Both the position numbers and the translations under genes were made by a program. The notes under the pieces are model-generated. The model worked only from the letters and a program-made list of their open reading frames with translations, did no database searches and was not told the DNA's origin. Positions 41,720 to 50,550 of a stretch of 64,000 nucleotides of DNA are shown here, in pieces. The DNA comes from Gracilaria domingensis (Eukaryota > Rhodophyta > Florideophyceae > Gracilariales > Gracilariaceae). The stretch covers positions 112,530 to 176,529 of the forward strand of contig VCMS01000026.1 in NCBI GenBank assembly GCA_022539475.1, written 5' to 3'. How positions within the stretch are numbered: position 1 is the first letter of the stretch; every line of letters starts with the position of its first letter.

Positions 41720-42667
41720 ATGGAAACTCAACCGCTACTGTCATGCCGAAAGACAGTCTCTCAGTCAAGCACTACTTGTACCACGCACTCGCGCTCTGCC
41801 GTCTACGGCTTGGCGTGGATTACACTTTCAGCGGTGTTAGTTGCTGTTCCATCAGTTACCGCCCGTCTCGCCGTAATTCGTTATAACTTCCATGTTATTG
41901 CTATTGCATTTCTTCGATGCTTTGTGCAATTTATCCTTTCGAGTATTTCACTCCTTGGTGTTGTTAAGGTGTCTGCCGTCGCTTTGAGTCGAACTCATAC
42001 CACAATATTGTTTATCCGTGGGGTTTGCGGATCGATAGCAATTATATTGGTGTACGCCTCAGTAGCATATCTGCCGGCTGGTGTAGTCAGCGCCATATCT
42101 GCTTCCAGTCCTGTACTGACCATGATGCTATCCTGGGTGTTCCTGAAAGAAACGTCAAGTGTGTGGGACATAATTTGTGCGCTCATTGGAATCTGCGGCG
42201 TTCTACTAATTGCTGGTCCGAATGCAAGCAAGCAAGATATACTCGGAGTTGTGCTAGCCTTTCTTTCAGCATGTTTTGAGGCAGCTGGTTATGTATGCGT
42301 CCGCGGCATGGGCACTCACGTACATTTCATGCTCTCCGCATTTGCAATCGGGGCAGTCTGTGTTCCTGCAACCGCCATCTATGGTGGGAAGGAAATGCTC
42401 CGGCAAATCGTTCACAACCATGACGGTGTTGCTGTGGTACTGCTGGGCTCTTTGGCAGGGTTTCTCGCGCAATGTTGCTTAAACAGGGGGCTTCAGTTGT
42501 GCAAGGCTGGGGAAGGTATCATTATGAAAAACGCTCAAGTGCCGTCGGCATACGTGTTGGGCATGATAGTTTTGCACGAAGAACCAAGCTTCGTGAGAAT
42601 CATGGGATCTATGCTTGTGGTTTCTGCGGCGATCACGGTTGGCTTGCAGCGACTGATGGCAAATTAA
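41720..42667 (+). CDS. EamA/DMT family membrane transporter, copy 3
   Basis: 315 residues from the ATG at 41720, which aligns with the starts of copies 1 and 2; an ATG three bases upstream would add one Met. Same EamA architecture, with SSPVLTMMLSWVFLKETSS and ICGVLLIAGPNASKQ. The C-terminal end reads LQRLMAN and differs from the other two only after about base 42625. It lacks the similar 3' flank shared by copies 1 and 2, so it is the end of the array. Confidence 0.9.
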   Translation: METQPLLSCRKTVSQSSTTCTTHSRSAVYGLAWITLSAVLVAVPSVTARLAVIRYNFHVIAIAFLRCFVQFILSSISLLGVVKVSAVALSRTHTTILFIRGVCGSIAIILVYASVAYLPAGVVSAISASSPVLTMMLSWVFLKETSSVWDIICALIGICGVLLIAGPNASKQDILGVVLAFLSACFEAAGYVCVRGMGTHVHFMLSAFAIGAVCVPATAIYGGKEMLRQIVHNHDGVAVVLLGSLAGFLAQCCLNRGLQLCKAGEGIIMKNAQVPSAYVLGMIVLHEEPSFVRIMGSMLVVSAAITVGLQRLMAN

Positions 42668-43202
42668 TTGGATTCGAGGATGCTTGTGATGAAAAAAACT
42701 CAGGGGCCTAGTGTGCGGGTACTAATGTGCGTCGAATAAGGTAGATACCTTCGGTATGTCGTCAGCCATGACTCTTCCTCGTGCTGGGTTCCAAACTATG
42801 TGTTTTCCACAAGGACGAACTTGGTGCTTATAAAGCATAGTTGAGCCGCGAAATGTTTAGATAAGGGCTAGACATTTTAAGCCCTAAGAGCTAAAGGCTG
42901 GCACTGGGACATGGACAGCAAAGATAGATATCTACCAGAACGTTTGTCAATATTTGCTTTGCATCTCTTCTCACTGCCACGCTCTGAAGTGTATGCTGAT
43001 CGTGTACCTCAGTGACATTTTTGATTAGTCTTCTACTCATAACGAATGTAAGCACGTGCATCGTATGTTAAACATCGCCGTACGCTAGAAGGCGACACAA
43101 CAGAAATGCTAAGGCCTCCTATAAATAACAGTCACTCTTGCCCAACACAACCCGAACAGACGCTGGTCTTTTTCTCTGCGCAAGTTGCCCGTTTCCCCCT
43201 CC
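42668..43202. other. intergenic region between EamA copy 3 and the MYND gene
   Basis: About 535 bases without a gene. Contains a short stem-like stretch near 42850-42900 (TAAGGGCTAGACATTTTAAG). Nothing else recognised. Confidence 0.4.
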
Positions 43203-43967
43203 ATGACAGAACCTAATCTGGCACAACTGAGCGATCTGCCTGTCGAGGAAAAGGGGTCGATTGTTCTAAACTCGGCGCCGACAGGGAGCGTCGATCCCCG
43301 CTCTGAGTTGATTACGACTCTCAGGTTTCACACAACGCTTCCTTTAGATATTGAGACTAAGGCAAGGCAGCTGTATCCTTTTGTCAAGCACGCAAAGCTA
43401 ACCGGGCTGAGCCTGCAAGCTTGGGTTGATGGTTTCAAGTCCGACCTCGTTCCTCTTACAGAAGTGGTGTACTGGCGCAAGTTGTGCCTCGCTCTGTTTT
43501 ACGCCGTGTTCAAGCTATGCGATGAATCAACCGCGCCGCAATCCGAACAGAACAGACAGATCAAGGTTCCCACTGCAGACGTGTTTGGTGTTGATAGTAT
43601 GGTTGATCAATTCCAACAGCAACCCCGGGCCAAATGCGTCGCTATAGGCGCCGCCATTCTGGCGATCACCCACGGCATGAACGAAGTGGCCACGTCGAAA
43701 CTGCGCCACATCGACGTCAGCATGGACTACGTCGTCAGGTGTCTGTGTGTTGCAGCGCACGTTATGGAAGCAGAGGAAACTGATGCGCAACAGAAAAAAA
43801 ACCGTACGTATGGCACGACATTCACGCCTCACTGCGTATCGTGCAAGCAGGGTGGAGCTACCAAGTTTTGTGGACGTTGCCGTGACGTGGCGTACTGCAA
43901 CAAGGATTGTCAGAGAAGGCATTGGAAAACTCACAAGACATCTTGCGCAGCGAAAACGCAAGAGTGA
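43203..43967 (+). CDS. MYND-type zinc finger protein
   Basis: 254 residues from ATG at 43203 (MTEPNLAQLSDLPVEEKG). The C-terminus is a clear MYND finger (about residues 212-250): C-V-S-C, then C-G-R-C, then YCNKDCQRRHWKTHKTSC, with the full set of zinc ligands. MYND domains bind proline-rich peptides. The N-terminal 200 residues are a helical domain I do not recognise (VEEKGSIVLNSAPTGS, VDQFQQQPRAKCVAIGAAIL). No SET domain is present, so it is not a SMYD enzyme. A regulatory or adaptor role is likely. Confidence 0.85.
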   Translation: MTEPNLAQLSDLPVEEKGSIVLNSAPTGSVDPRSELITTLRFHTTLPLDIETKARQLYPFVKHAKLTGLSLQAWVDGFKSDLVPLTEVVYWRKLCLALFYAVFKLCDESTAPQSEQNRQIKVPTADVFGVDSMVDQFQQQPRAKCVAIGAAILAITHGMNEVATSKLRHIDVSMDYVVRCLCVAAHVMEAEETDAQQKKNRTYGTTFTPHCVSCKQGGATKFCGRCRDVAYCNKDCQRRHWKTHKTSCAAKTQE

Positions 43968-45718
43968 GCTGCTTCAGGAATTTCGTCGAGCGTGGGCGGC
44001 GAAGGATGCCACTCTTCTACTAGTCGCACCACGACTCAACTGGGAAATGCGGGAAAAGCGGGCCCGTGCGGGAATGCAGTGAACGTTAAAACTCATGTTA
44101 CCAACGGTAGAAAGTAAAGTACAAGTGGTTTCTTGCTTCGCTCAGATTCTCGTGCTTCGCCTTCACTCTGTGGATCATATCGCACAAATCACTATGCGGT
44201 TCTTCTCTTCGATGGAACTTGGGCAGTATCGTAGTAAGGCGCCTATCGCAGCCTCCTTCTTACTCCAAGCGAATGGAGGGCTCCGCTATGCTCAAGGAGT
44301 GTGCGTGGCGATGATCAAACGACCTGGGTACACAGTCTACATCGGTGTTGCGAGCTTTTGCACATGTTGGTAGCGCAATCGCACGCACATTTGCGTGCGA
44401 TGTACGCGTCATTCATTGGGAGTTCGTTACATAGCTTGGGGCTCTGCAGCCACATTGGTATCGCACTGGCTCTAAGAATCAATACTTTGCCACTTCTCTA
44501 TGTGTCTTGTATGGGTTTGGATGTGGCGTGTATTTCATTTCGTCCGTGCACGTGACGCAGAGCTGGGTTCACTGCAGGCCTTGGACTCGCATGTTCTTCA
44601 GCGGGTTCGATTCTAGGTACCATTGGGAAGCCCCATTCTGGCGATGGCGCTGATGGGCATCATCTCACAGTTGTGGCATTTGCGGCTTCGCATCTACTCC
44701 AAAAAGCGCCCGACGGATGGCGTCCAGATACCAACGGAAGGTTACTTGTTTGAGCGTGGAGGCAGTTCCTTCGAAGGTAGAACGCAGAAACCGGCAGCGT
44801 TCTGGACGGCAGATGGAAGGCTACCACGGCAGCAGTTGCATGAACCCAGTTTGATCTGTTGCACCAGGCTTAATGCTGGCGATTGAGTGGGCGATCGGTG
44901 CTGGCACAGCTGTAAGCGTACCTCGTGTATCACGCACGGGTCTACGACGTTATTGCTCGCGACCCACCGCCACGTGCGCGCAATGCTCGTTGGCGTCCAC
45001 GTGCGCCAGCAAAACGAGGCGTCCACGCGCGAGTGTCGGTTCGAAGCGCCCGTGCTCGGTGTCCTCGTGCTGGAGCTGAGGGGCGTTATATGACTTTGTT
45101 AATTTGTGAAAACGTAACGCTCAATCAAGCAATGATCATTGCACAGTGTGCAATGCACACGTTGCTGCTATCTCTTTTTTTGCGTACGTTTCCGTAGGCA
45201 GCGCACGTCGTTTCGCCTTCGTCGAAACGAACGACGTCTGCTTGTGAATACACTGTTGCAATGCAATCAGTTTCAGAGTTTGCACTTCGCTTACGACTTG
45301 ATAAGCAAAAGCGTTGCCCATGTCGTTCATAGTCGTTCCTAACTGGAAGGATTGCTTTTCTGTAATCCCGTTGAGCAGATTTGTAGATTGAATGGACTAA
45401 CAGAGCCGTTTTGTCAGATACAACTTAACAGCATAGTCAACCTGAAGCTCAGAAACAAAAAGCAGCTCCGTTTTGGAGATACTTTGTAAACGTTAACCAA
45501 TAATTCACCTCCATTGCATGCCTTTTTTTAATGTGGGCAGGCGCCATGAACAATGTATCTCTAGTTCCAGTCAGCCATTTTGTTTCATTCAAACGCATTT
45601 CGAAAGCTTTTCGTCTCTTCTCAAGAAAAGGTTTTAACTGTCAACAGAAGTTTTTACAATGTTTTTGTCAATTTGACTGTCATCCCTGGTGGACGACAGC
45701 AGTGTACGAGCTCAACTG
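43968..45718. other. gene-free interval
   Basis: About 1.75 kb with no convincing gene on either strand. Frames reach about 110 codons and have no family signature. The right end leads into the retroelement leader hairpin at 45719. Confidence 0.5.
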
Positions 45719-45751
45719 GGGAGCTCACAAACCTCAGGCTTGTGAGCTCCC
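45719..45751. repeat. perfect hairpin in the leader of the Copia-like element
   Basis: Arms of 12 bases (GGGAGCTCACAA and TTGTGAGCTCCC) with a 9-base loop. It lies about 40 bases before the first ATG of the gag frame (45788), so in RNA it would form a stable stem in the leader. It may be a packaging or dimerisation signal or a translation regulator. Confidence 0.85.
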
Positions 45752-46015
45752 AAAAGGACACACATATAGCGAACGCTTGGACGCTGCATGAGCAAGGAGA
45801 GAGAGAAAGGTAGTTTTTGGATTGAAGTTTACAACAAAGTTAGACTTCTTGGGGCTCGAAGAGACGCACCCCCCTCCGAACTACTCCCACTTTTCTTTGG
45901 TCTTGATTGTACAAGACACTCGCAGCAAAGTGCTTACGTGCGTTTAAACGACAATCCGGATTTGTACTCGCACTGTGCTTTGTTACAGCTTTTCATCACA
46001 AAATCTAGAGCTACA

Positions 46016-47834
46016 ATGTCCGCTTCTACTCGTTCCGAATTCCTCGCTAAGTACGATCGCCTAAAGCGTTCTATCTCTGTTATAGAGCCAGCTACTGAGG
46101 TTGGTCGTCATCTTCGTGACATTTTGGGCTATATTTTATCGATGTATCCCGTTGTTGATGCTTCTGGATTTCCTATTATGCTTACTCCATCTCGCAAGGA
46201 AGAGGTCGAGACTACGCTGAGAAGATTCCTTCCCACACCTGAGTCGACTCTTACGCCGACTTTCTTTAATGCACCGCTGTTTCCCGTTCACCTGGTTCGT
46301 GACGTGGCTGCTTTGTACGATTTGGATGAGATTCCTGCAGGAATAGTATCCTCTCTTCACTTGGAATCTCGTGAAACTTCCAACCGTTCTCTGATGACTC
46401 ATATCTGGTTCATGCACCTCATGGACGCATCCTTTGACACTATGAAGACTGGTGTGGAGCATTACCGTCGTTTTCGTTCCGCTTCTCGCCTCAACGAGAC
46501 TCAACTGGTTGCTCAGAACAATCAGGGATCTGGCGGAAACCTTACTGACATTTTGCCTCCCCTAGGATCCCATGCCGATGCATTTCCACAACGTCGTTCG
46601 GTTTATCCCCCTCCGGAGCAAGCTTTGCATGCACAAGCAGCGGAGGGTCATCTAATGCGTTCCAACAATGAAGCAGACGCAGTTGTAAACATTCCGTCAA
46701 GTGAGACAGGCCGCCACGGGTTTAATGTCGAAGACACTCGCAAGGCAAACTATGAGTCGCAACACTTTAAAGAAAACCGCTTCAATGGAGATCTGTCTCA
46801 ATCCATTGAGCTAACACTCCGTGACTACAATGTCTGCGCCCGCCAGCATCGTTTGAGCCTAGTGCAGAAAGCCGACTACTTTGTGAATGTGTTGGATGGT
46901 CCCGCTCGCACATTCTTTTTTCCAGAATGCGCGTGATGACATGACTTTTGATCAAATGGCTACCATGATGACCGCCGAGTATAATAGCAACGCCCGCCAG
47001 CTTCACGTATACAGCATTCTGAACACTCTTCGTATTGAGAAAGTCATGACGGAGAACGAGCTCACCACTCACTCCGAGGGTCTCACAAAATTGGTTACTA
47101 TGATTGAAGAACTCTCCCCACAGTGTCCCCCTCACTTCAGGTCAGAAGATCATAAGATTGGCTACCTTCGCAAGGCCGTGCTCGGCATTGACTGGTTGAA
47201 GCTTCCCATCAGCAACATTGTGACTTCCAAGTACACGTTCAATGGTTTCATCACTGCCCTCAGAGAGAATCTTCAACTAGAAGAAGAGATCAAGGAGATT
47301 GCTCGGAAGACAGAGACTCACCTCATTCATGAAGACACTTTATACCAACAGTATGGTAGAAACCCGAAGTTTGTGCGCAAGCATCCACCTCGTAATGACG
47401 CTAAGTCATATGGTCGTTTCCCTCGCTCACAATCTCTTCCACGAACCTTCGAGGAGAGTCGTCGTCGTAACGAATGCCATAAATGCCATGCCCCATGGCA
47501 TCCGGGACATCGTTGCAAGCCCGGTTCAATCCGTAATTACATCCGCCAACGCATCAAGAACGGAGAGCCCGCTGTACACATCGTTTCAGACCTCGTCTTA
47601 GCAATGGAGGGAGACAACGCAGAGCACGTAGAAGACGCACTGATTGCAAACGAGAACGATGAGCCTAGCGCCGAGGAGGTTCGGCTGTTCGACGAGTTAA
47701 CAGGTGGTGAAACACGATCGGCCTCTTCCGAAATTGAAGCCGTGGACAAGGCGTTATTCACTAATTACCTGTCTGCATCCATAACTAACAATGATGTGAA
47801 TTTTTCGGGAACACAGCCACAGGATTTTCAGTAG
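46016..47834 (+). pseudogene. gag of the Copia-like element (frameshifted)
   Basis: The frame is open from 45788, but the more likely start is the ATG at 46016 (MSASTRSEFLAKYDRLKRS). The first part ends at 46936 just after a T-run (about 46912-46921), where the sequence continues in another frame as NARDDMTFDQMATMM. It carries on through a gag-like region (LHVYSILNTLRIEKVM; DHKIGYLRKAVLGIDW) to a zinc knuckle C-H-K-C-H-A-P-W-H-P-G-H-R-C at about 47482-47520. The frame stops at 47834. A one-base indel or programmed frameshift at the T-run would join the two halves; decay is the simpler reading. Confidence 0.65.
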
Positions 47835-47837
47835 GGC

Positions 47838-49012
47838 GTCGTAGTATCCAGCCTCAGCTACGTCGCCCATGCCGATGGGTAGCTTCACACCGAAGTGCTC
47901 TACCGAGGCGCAAATCAGCAATGGACGCTGTTGAAGTTAACATAACCCACATTCATACAGCAAAGCTCTCTCAAGCTCGTAATCGCTCCCGATTGCATGG
48001 ATTTTGTGACGACATTGGTGCCCCTCGTTCGGTCGTAGGCATAAAGGAACTGAGACGAATCTTTGCTCGCAATCGTGTTCCTGTCCCGAAACTAGATCGC
48101 CTATCATCTCACACACGCTTCCGGTTTGCCGATGCTACATTCGAATCGATCGGGCAGATCACCTTACCACTCGATACGCCTCCCAACGTCCCCCCCATTT
48201 TCGTGACCATGGACGTTGTCCAGGCTGACATTCCAGCTCTTCTTGGCATGGACATATTAGATCGGGAGTCTTTAATCGCAGACACTGTGGCAAATCGTCT
48301 CACACGCCGTGAACGCATCACGAATGAAGACGGTGTCGACCGATATGTCGACAACTGGTCCATCCCACTCTACAGGGCAAAGAGTGGACATGTGTTCGTG
48401 GATATACGCTTTCCATCCAAGATATATTTCACTAGGGCACAACTCTACAAGCTGCATCGGCAATTCTTCCACCCTTCCGCCACGAAGCTTTTCAATCTCA
48501 TCAAGAAGGCGAGGCCAGAGGAAGCCACCCCCGAGACCTTGAATACGTTAAGGGACCTCACCAAAAGATGCGATCCTTGTCAAAGAATCCAAAACGCGCC
48601 AACACGATTCCGCGTTTCTTTCGGTGCCGAAAACGTACGCTTCAATGAGCGCGTTCTCATTGATATCATGTACATTGACGGCAAGCCAATCCTACACGTA
48701 GTTGATGAAGCAACCCACGTCTGTCTCTTGCAGATGCTAGTTTTTGGCGAGGGTCGTCCAGAAATTGGCAAGGGTCGTCCAGTAAATTTTTTGAAAAAAT
48801 ATCGAGATCAATTATTTCAAAATTTGGAGATAATTGCTTGGGTCGTCCAGAATCGCTGTGCAGTAAATACTGGTGGGTTTTCCACTCGTGCTAGTTCTTT
48901 AGTCGAGGGCTACCTGAACTGTATTTCGCGAAGTCTAGGTTCAGTTTCCATTAAGGTGCACATTACACGATACCTTCTGCGGAATGATACCCTGCAACGC
49001 ATAGAATACTAG
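47838..49012 (+). pseudogene. protease and truncated integrase of the Copia-like element
   Basis: The frame has its first ATG at 47921 but is open from before 47838. A protease signature DDIGAPRSVVG lies at about 48010-48042 (D-x-G-A), followed by the second protease strand around LLGMDILDRESLI. The integrase zinc domain follows: LYKLHRQFFHPSATKLFNLI with CDPCQR, and then the first core strand RVLIDIMYIDGKPILHVVDE. After about 48750 the frame runs on into foreign sequence with three GGGTCGTCCAG repeats and no integrase similarity. The remaining catalytic residues of integrase and all of RT are absent. Confidence 0.65.
48751..48850 (+). repeat. three GGGTCGTCCAG direct repeats at the truncation point
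   Basis: The 11-mer GGGTCGTCCAG occurs at 48751-48761, 48772-48782 and 48840-48850. The first copy sits exactly where integrase similarity stops. Between copies 2 and 3 is AT-rich sequence with AAATTTTTTGAAAAAAT. This looks like the end of another, unidentified mobile element that truncated the Copia-like copy. Confidence 0.7.
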
Positions 49013-49144
49013 TGCTAGTACAGATGATGCCCATTATGAAATCATACCGTTTTATTCGTATCTATTCTTCTATCGACCGCTTTTGCTAACCATTACTTCG
49101 CTATATTACATGTACCATATCCCCATGATGGAGCGAGTGTAGGC

Positions 49145-49172
49145 GCAATCTGCGGCAGATGCCGCAGATTGC
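49145..49172. repeat. hairpin 1
   Basis: Perfect 13-bp arms (GCAATCTGCGGCA / TGCCGCAGATTGC) with a 2-base centre. Weaker complementarity continues outward (GATGG ... CCATC). Confidence 0.95.
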
Positions 49173-49214
49173 ACCTCCACCATCGGCTGTATCGGTAGAA
49201 CAAATACGCACTCC

Positions 49215-49247
49215 GAGAGGATGAGGCGCAAAGCGCCTCATCCTCTC
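49215..49247. repeat. hairpin 2
   Basis: Perfect 15-bp arms (GAGAGGATGAGGCGC / GCGCCTCATCCTCTC) with an AAA loop. Confidence 0.95.
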
Positions 49248-49248
49248 C

Positions 49249-49300
49249 GTTCCTCATGTAGGGAACCATGCCCAGATGCATGGTTCCCTACTTGAGGAAC
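49249..49300. repeat. hairpin 3
   Basis: Arms of 23 bases with one mismatch (T opposite T), inner perfect part GTAGGGAACCATGC / GCATGGTTCCCTAC, and a 6-base loop. It starts one base after hairpin 2 ends. Confidence 0.95.
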
Positions 49301-49345
49301 CTGCACCTGCAACTCGTGAGCTACGTCCGCATCAAAAGTCATTTA

Positions 49346-49859
49346 CCTGTATACGCAAGCAGAAAGTATCCATAGGTTAGTCAATGATCCGTTGGATACA
49401 TTTGAAATGCGATGGAACGTACCATTGATAAAGCAAAACAGAAACGATGCGCTAGAAAAGTCGAGGGACCTAGTAACTCGCAAAATGAAAAAGAAGAAGG
49501 AAAGGGATCGGTTAGATTACCAGCCCACCATCATCGTAAAGCGCGAAAGGTGTCGAAGCGAGAACTCACAACCAAGGACACCAAGAATGCCCATGCAGCA
49601 AACATACCTCAAGATGCGATAAACGAAAGAGCAGCCTATGTCCCAACCAAGTACCAGAATCGCCTATCTCGAACAGCCAGAGATCGATCTTGAGAGACGA
49701 AATGAAATTGGTCGTTTTCCTGTATACGCAAGCAGAAAGTATCCATAAGTTAGTCAATGCTCCGTTGGATACAGTTGAAATGCGATAGAACGTACCATTG
49801 ATAAGAGCAAAACAGAAACGTTGCACTAGAAAAGTCGAGGGACCTAGTAACTCGCAAAA
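49346..49859 (+). repeat. 140-bp direct repeat pair
   Basis: 49346-49485 and 49719-49859 are about 93% identical. Both start CCTGTATACGCAAGCAGAAA and end TAGTAACTCGCAAAA. The 233 bases between are unrelated and A-rich. The spacing and single-base differences suggest an old local duplication or two copies of a short element end. Confidence 0.9.
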
Positions 49860-50120
49860 GTAACCCAAAGCCTTTTTCCTGCCGTTTACATGTCGCAGAG
49901 CCCGAAGAGACGTGGTGAGGATTGGTTAGTTTAGAACAAAGATACGTAGAAGGAAATGGAATCACGTACGAAAAGACTGCACGGAAAGACTGCACGGAAT
50001 ACATCCGTGAGATACGGATGCTGTCCGCCTTATGGAGGCGTCCGACGAGGGCGGAGAAAGAGAATGAGGTACGCTTCATGTCCGCTTAATGGAATCCATT
50101 CTCAGCACGCTACTTCGTAA

Positions 50121-50186
50121 TCCGTCGTACTTTTTTCCGCCCTCGCACTTCGTAGCGAGTGCGAGGGCGGAAAAACGTACGACGGA
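50121..50186. repeat. long hairpin 4, upstream of the TNP2-like gene
   Basis: Arms of 29 bases with a single mismatch. The left arm begins TCCGTCGTAC, then six T, then CCGCCCTCGCACT; the loop is eight bases (TCGTAGCG). It is much longer than expected by chance and lies 365 bases before the ATG of the TNP2-like gene. Confidence 0.95.
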
Positions 50187-50550
50187 GCGGAGTAGAACGC
50201 GAGGATGGCACGGATCACGACGGTAACAAAAGGTCGGACGTCGGACGGGCGGGGGCGGCGGCGGAGGGAAGAGATTTATTTTTCTGTGCGAGATTGGACA
50301 AGTATACAGCGTACAACGTTAGGAAACCAGAGGTTTATAACCAGTGGTAGATAATACGAGAAGTACACCCTTGTGTTGAGGTCGACGTGTACCTACGTTC
50401 CTTTTTGAACGAAAGCACGTGATTTAAACTCAAAATATATTCTCCGTTCTGAGCAAGACGTCGATATTGACTGTCGCTCGACCTCCTTCTCCGTTCGGAC
50501 GCCCTTCCCTTGCAGTCTTTGTCGTCGTTTCTCGTTCATTTCTTCTTCCC

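Larger units (their letters stand above)
37590..42667 (+). repeat. tandem triplication of an EamA transporter gene unit
   Basis: Three related genes lie head to tail with ATGs at 37669, 39336 and 41720. The first spacing is 1667 bp and the second 2384 bp. The 717-bp excess in the second is almost exactly the length of a LINE fragment found between copies 2 and 3. Flanks on both sides of each gene are also similar, so the duplicated unit is about 1.67 kb and includes promoter and 3' flank. The copies share about 80-85% of amino acids in the N-terminal half and are nearly identical in the last third. Confidence 0.9.
45719..48750 (+). mobile_element. Copia-order LTR retroelement, 5' part only (gag, protease, start of integrase)
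   Basis: Gag with a CCHC knuckle, then a protease, then the zinc-binding part and first strand of integrase appear in this order, with integrase before any RT, which is the Copia arrangement. The sequence similarity breaks off at about 48750, so RT and RNase H are missing. No LTR was identified. Two frame changes (about 46915 and 47830) also occur. It is a decayed fragment. Confidence 0.65.

Noticed and set aside
44560-44625. GGGTTCGATTCTAGG resembling a tRNA T-arm
   Set aside because: No matching A box or acceptor stem could be paired upstream. Not a tRNA.
47921-47990. Using 47921 as a true protein start
   Set aside because: The frame is open further upstream and the region is part of a polyprotein, so the ATG is probably internal.
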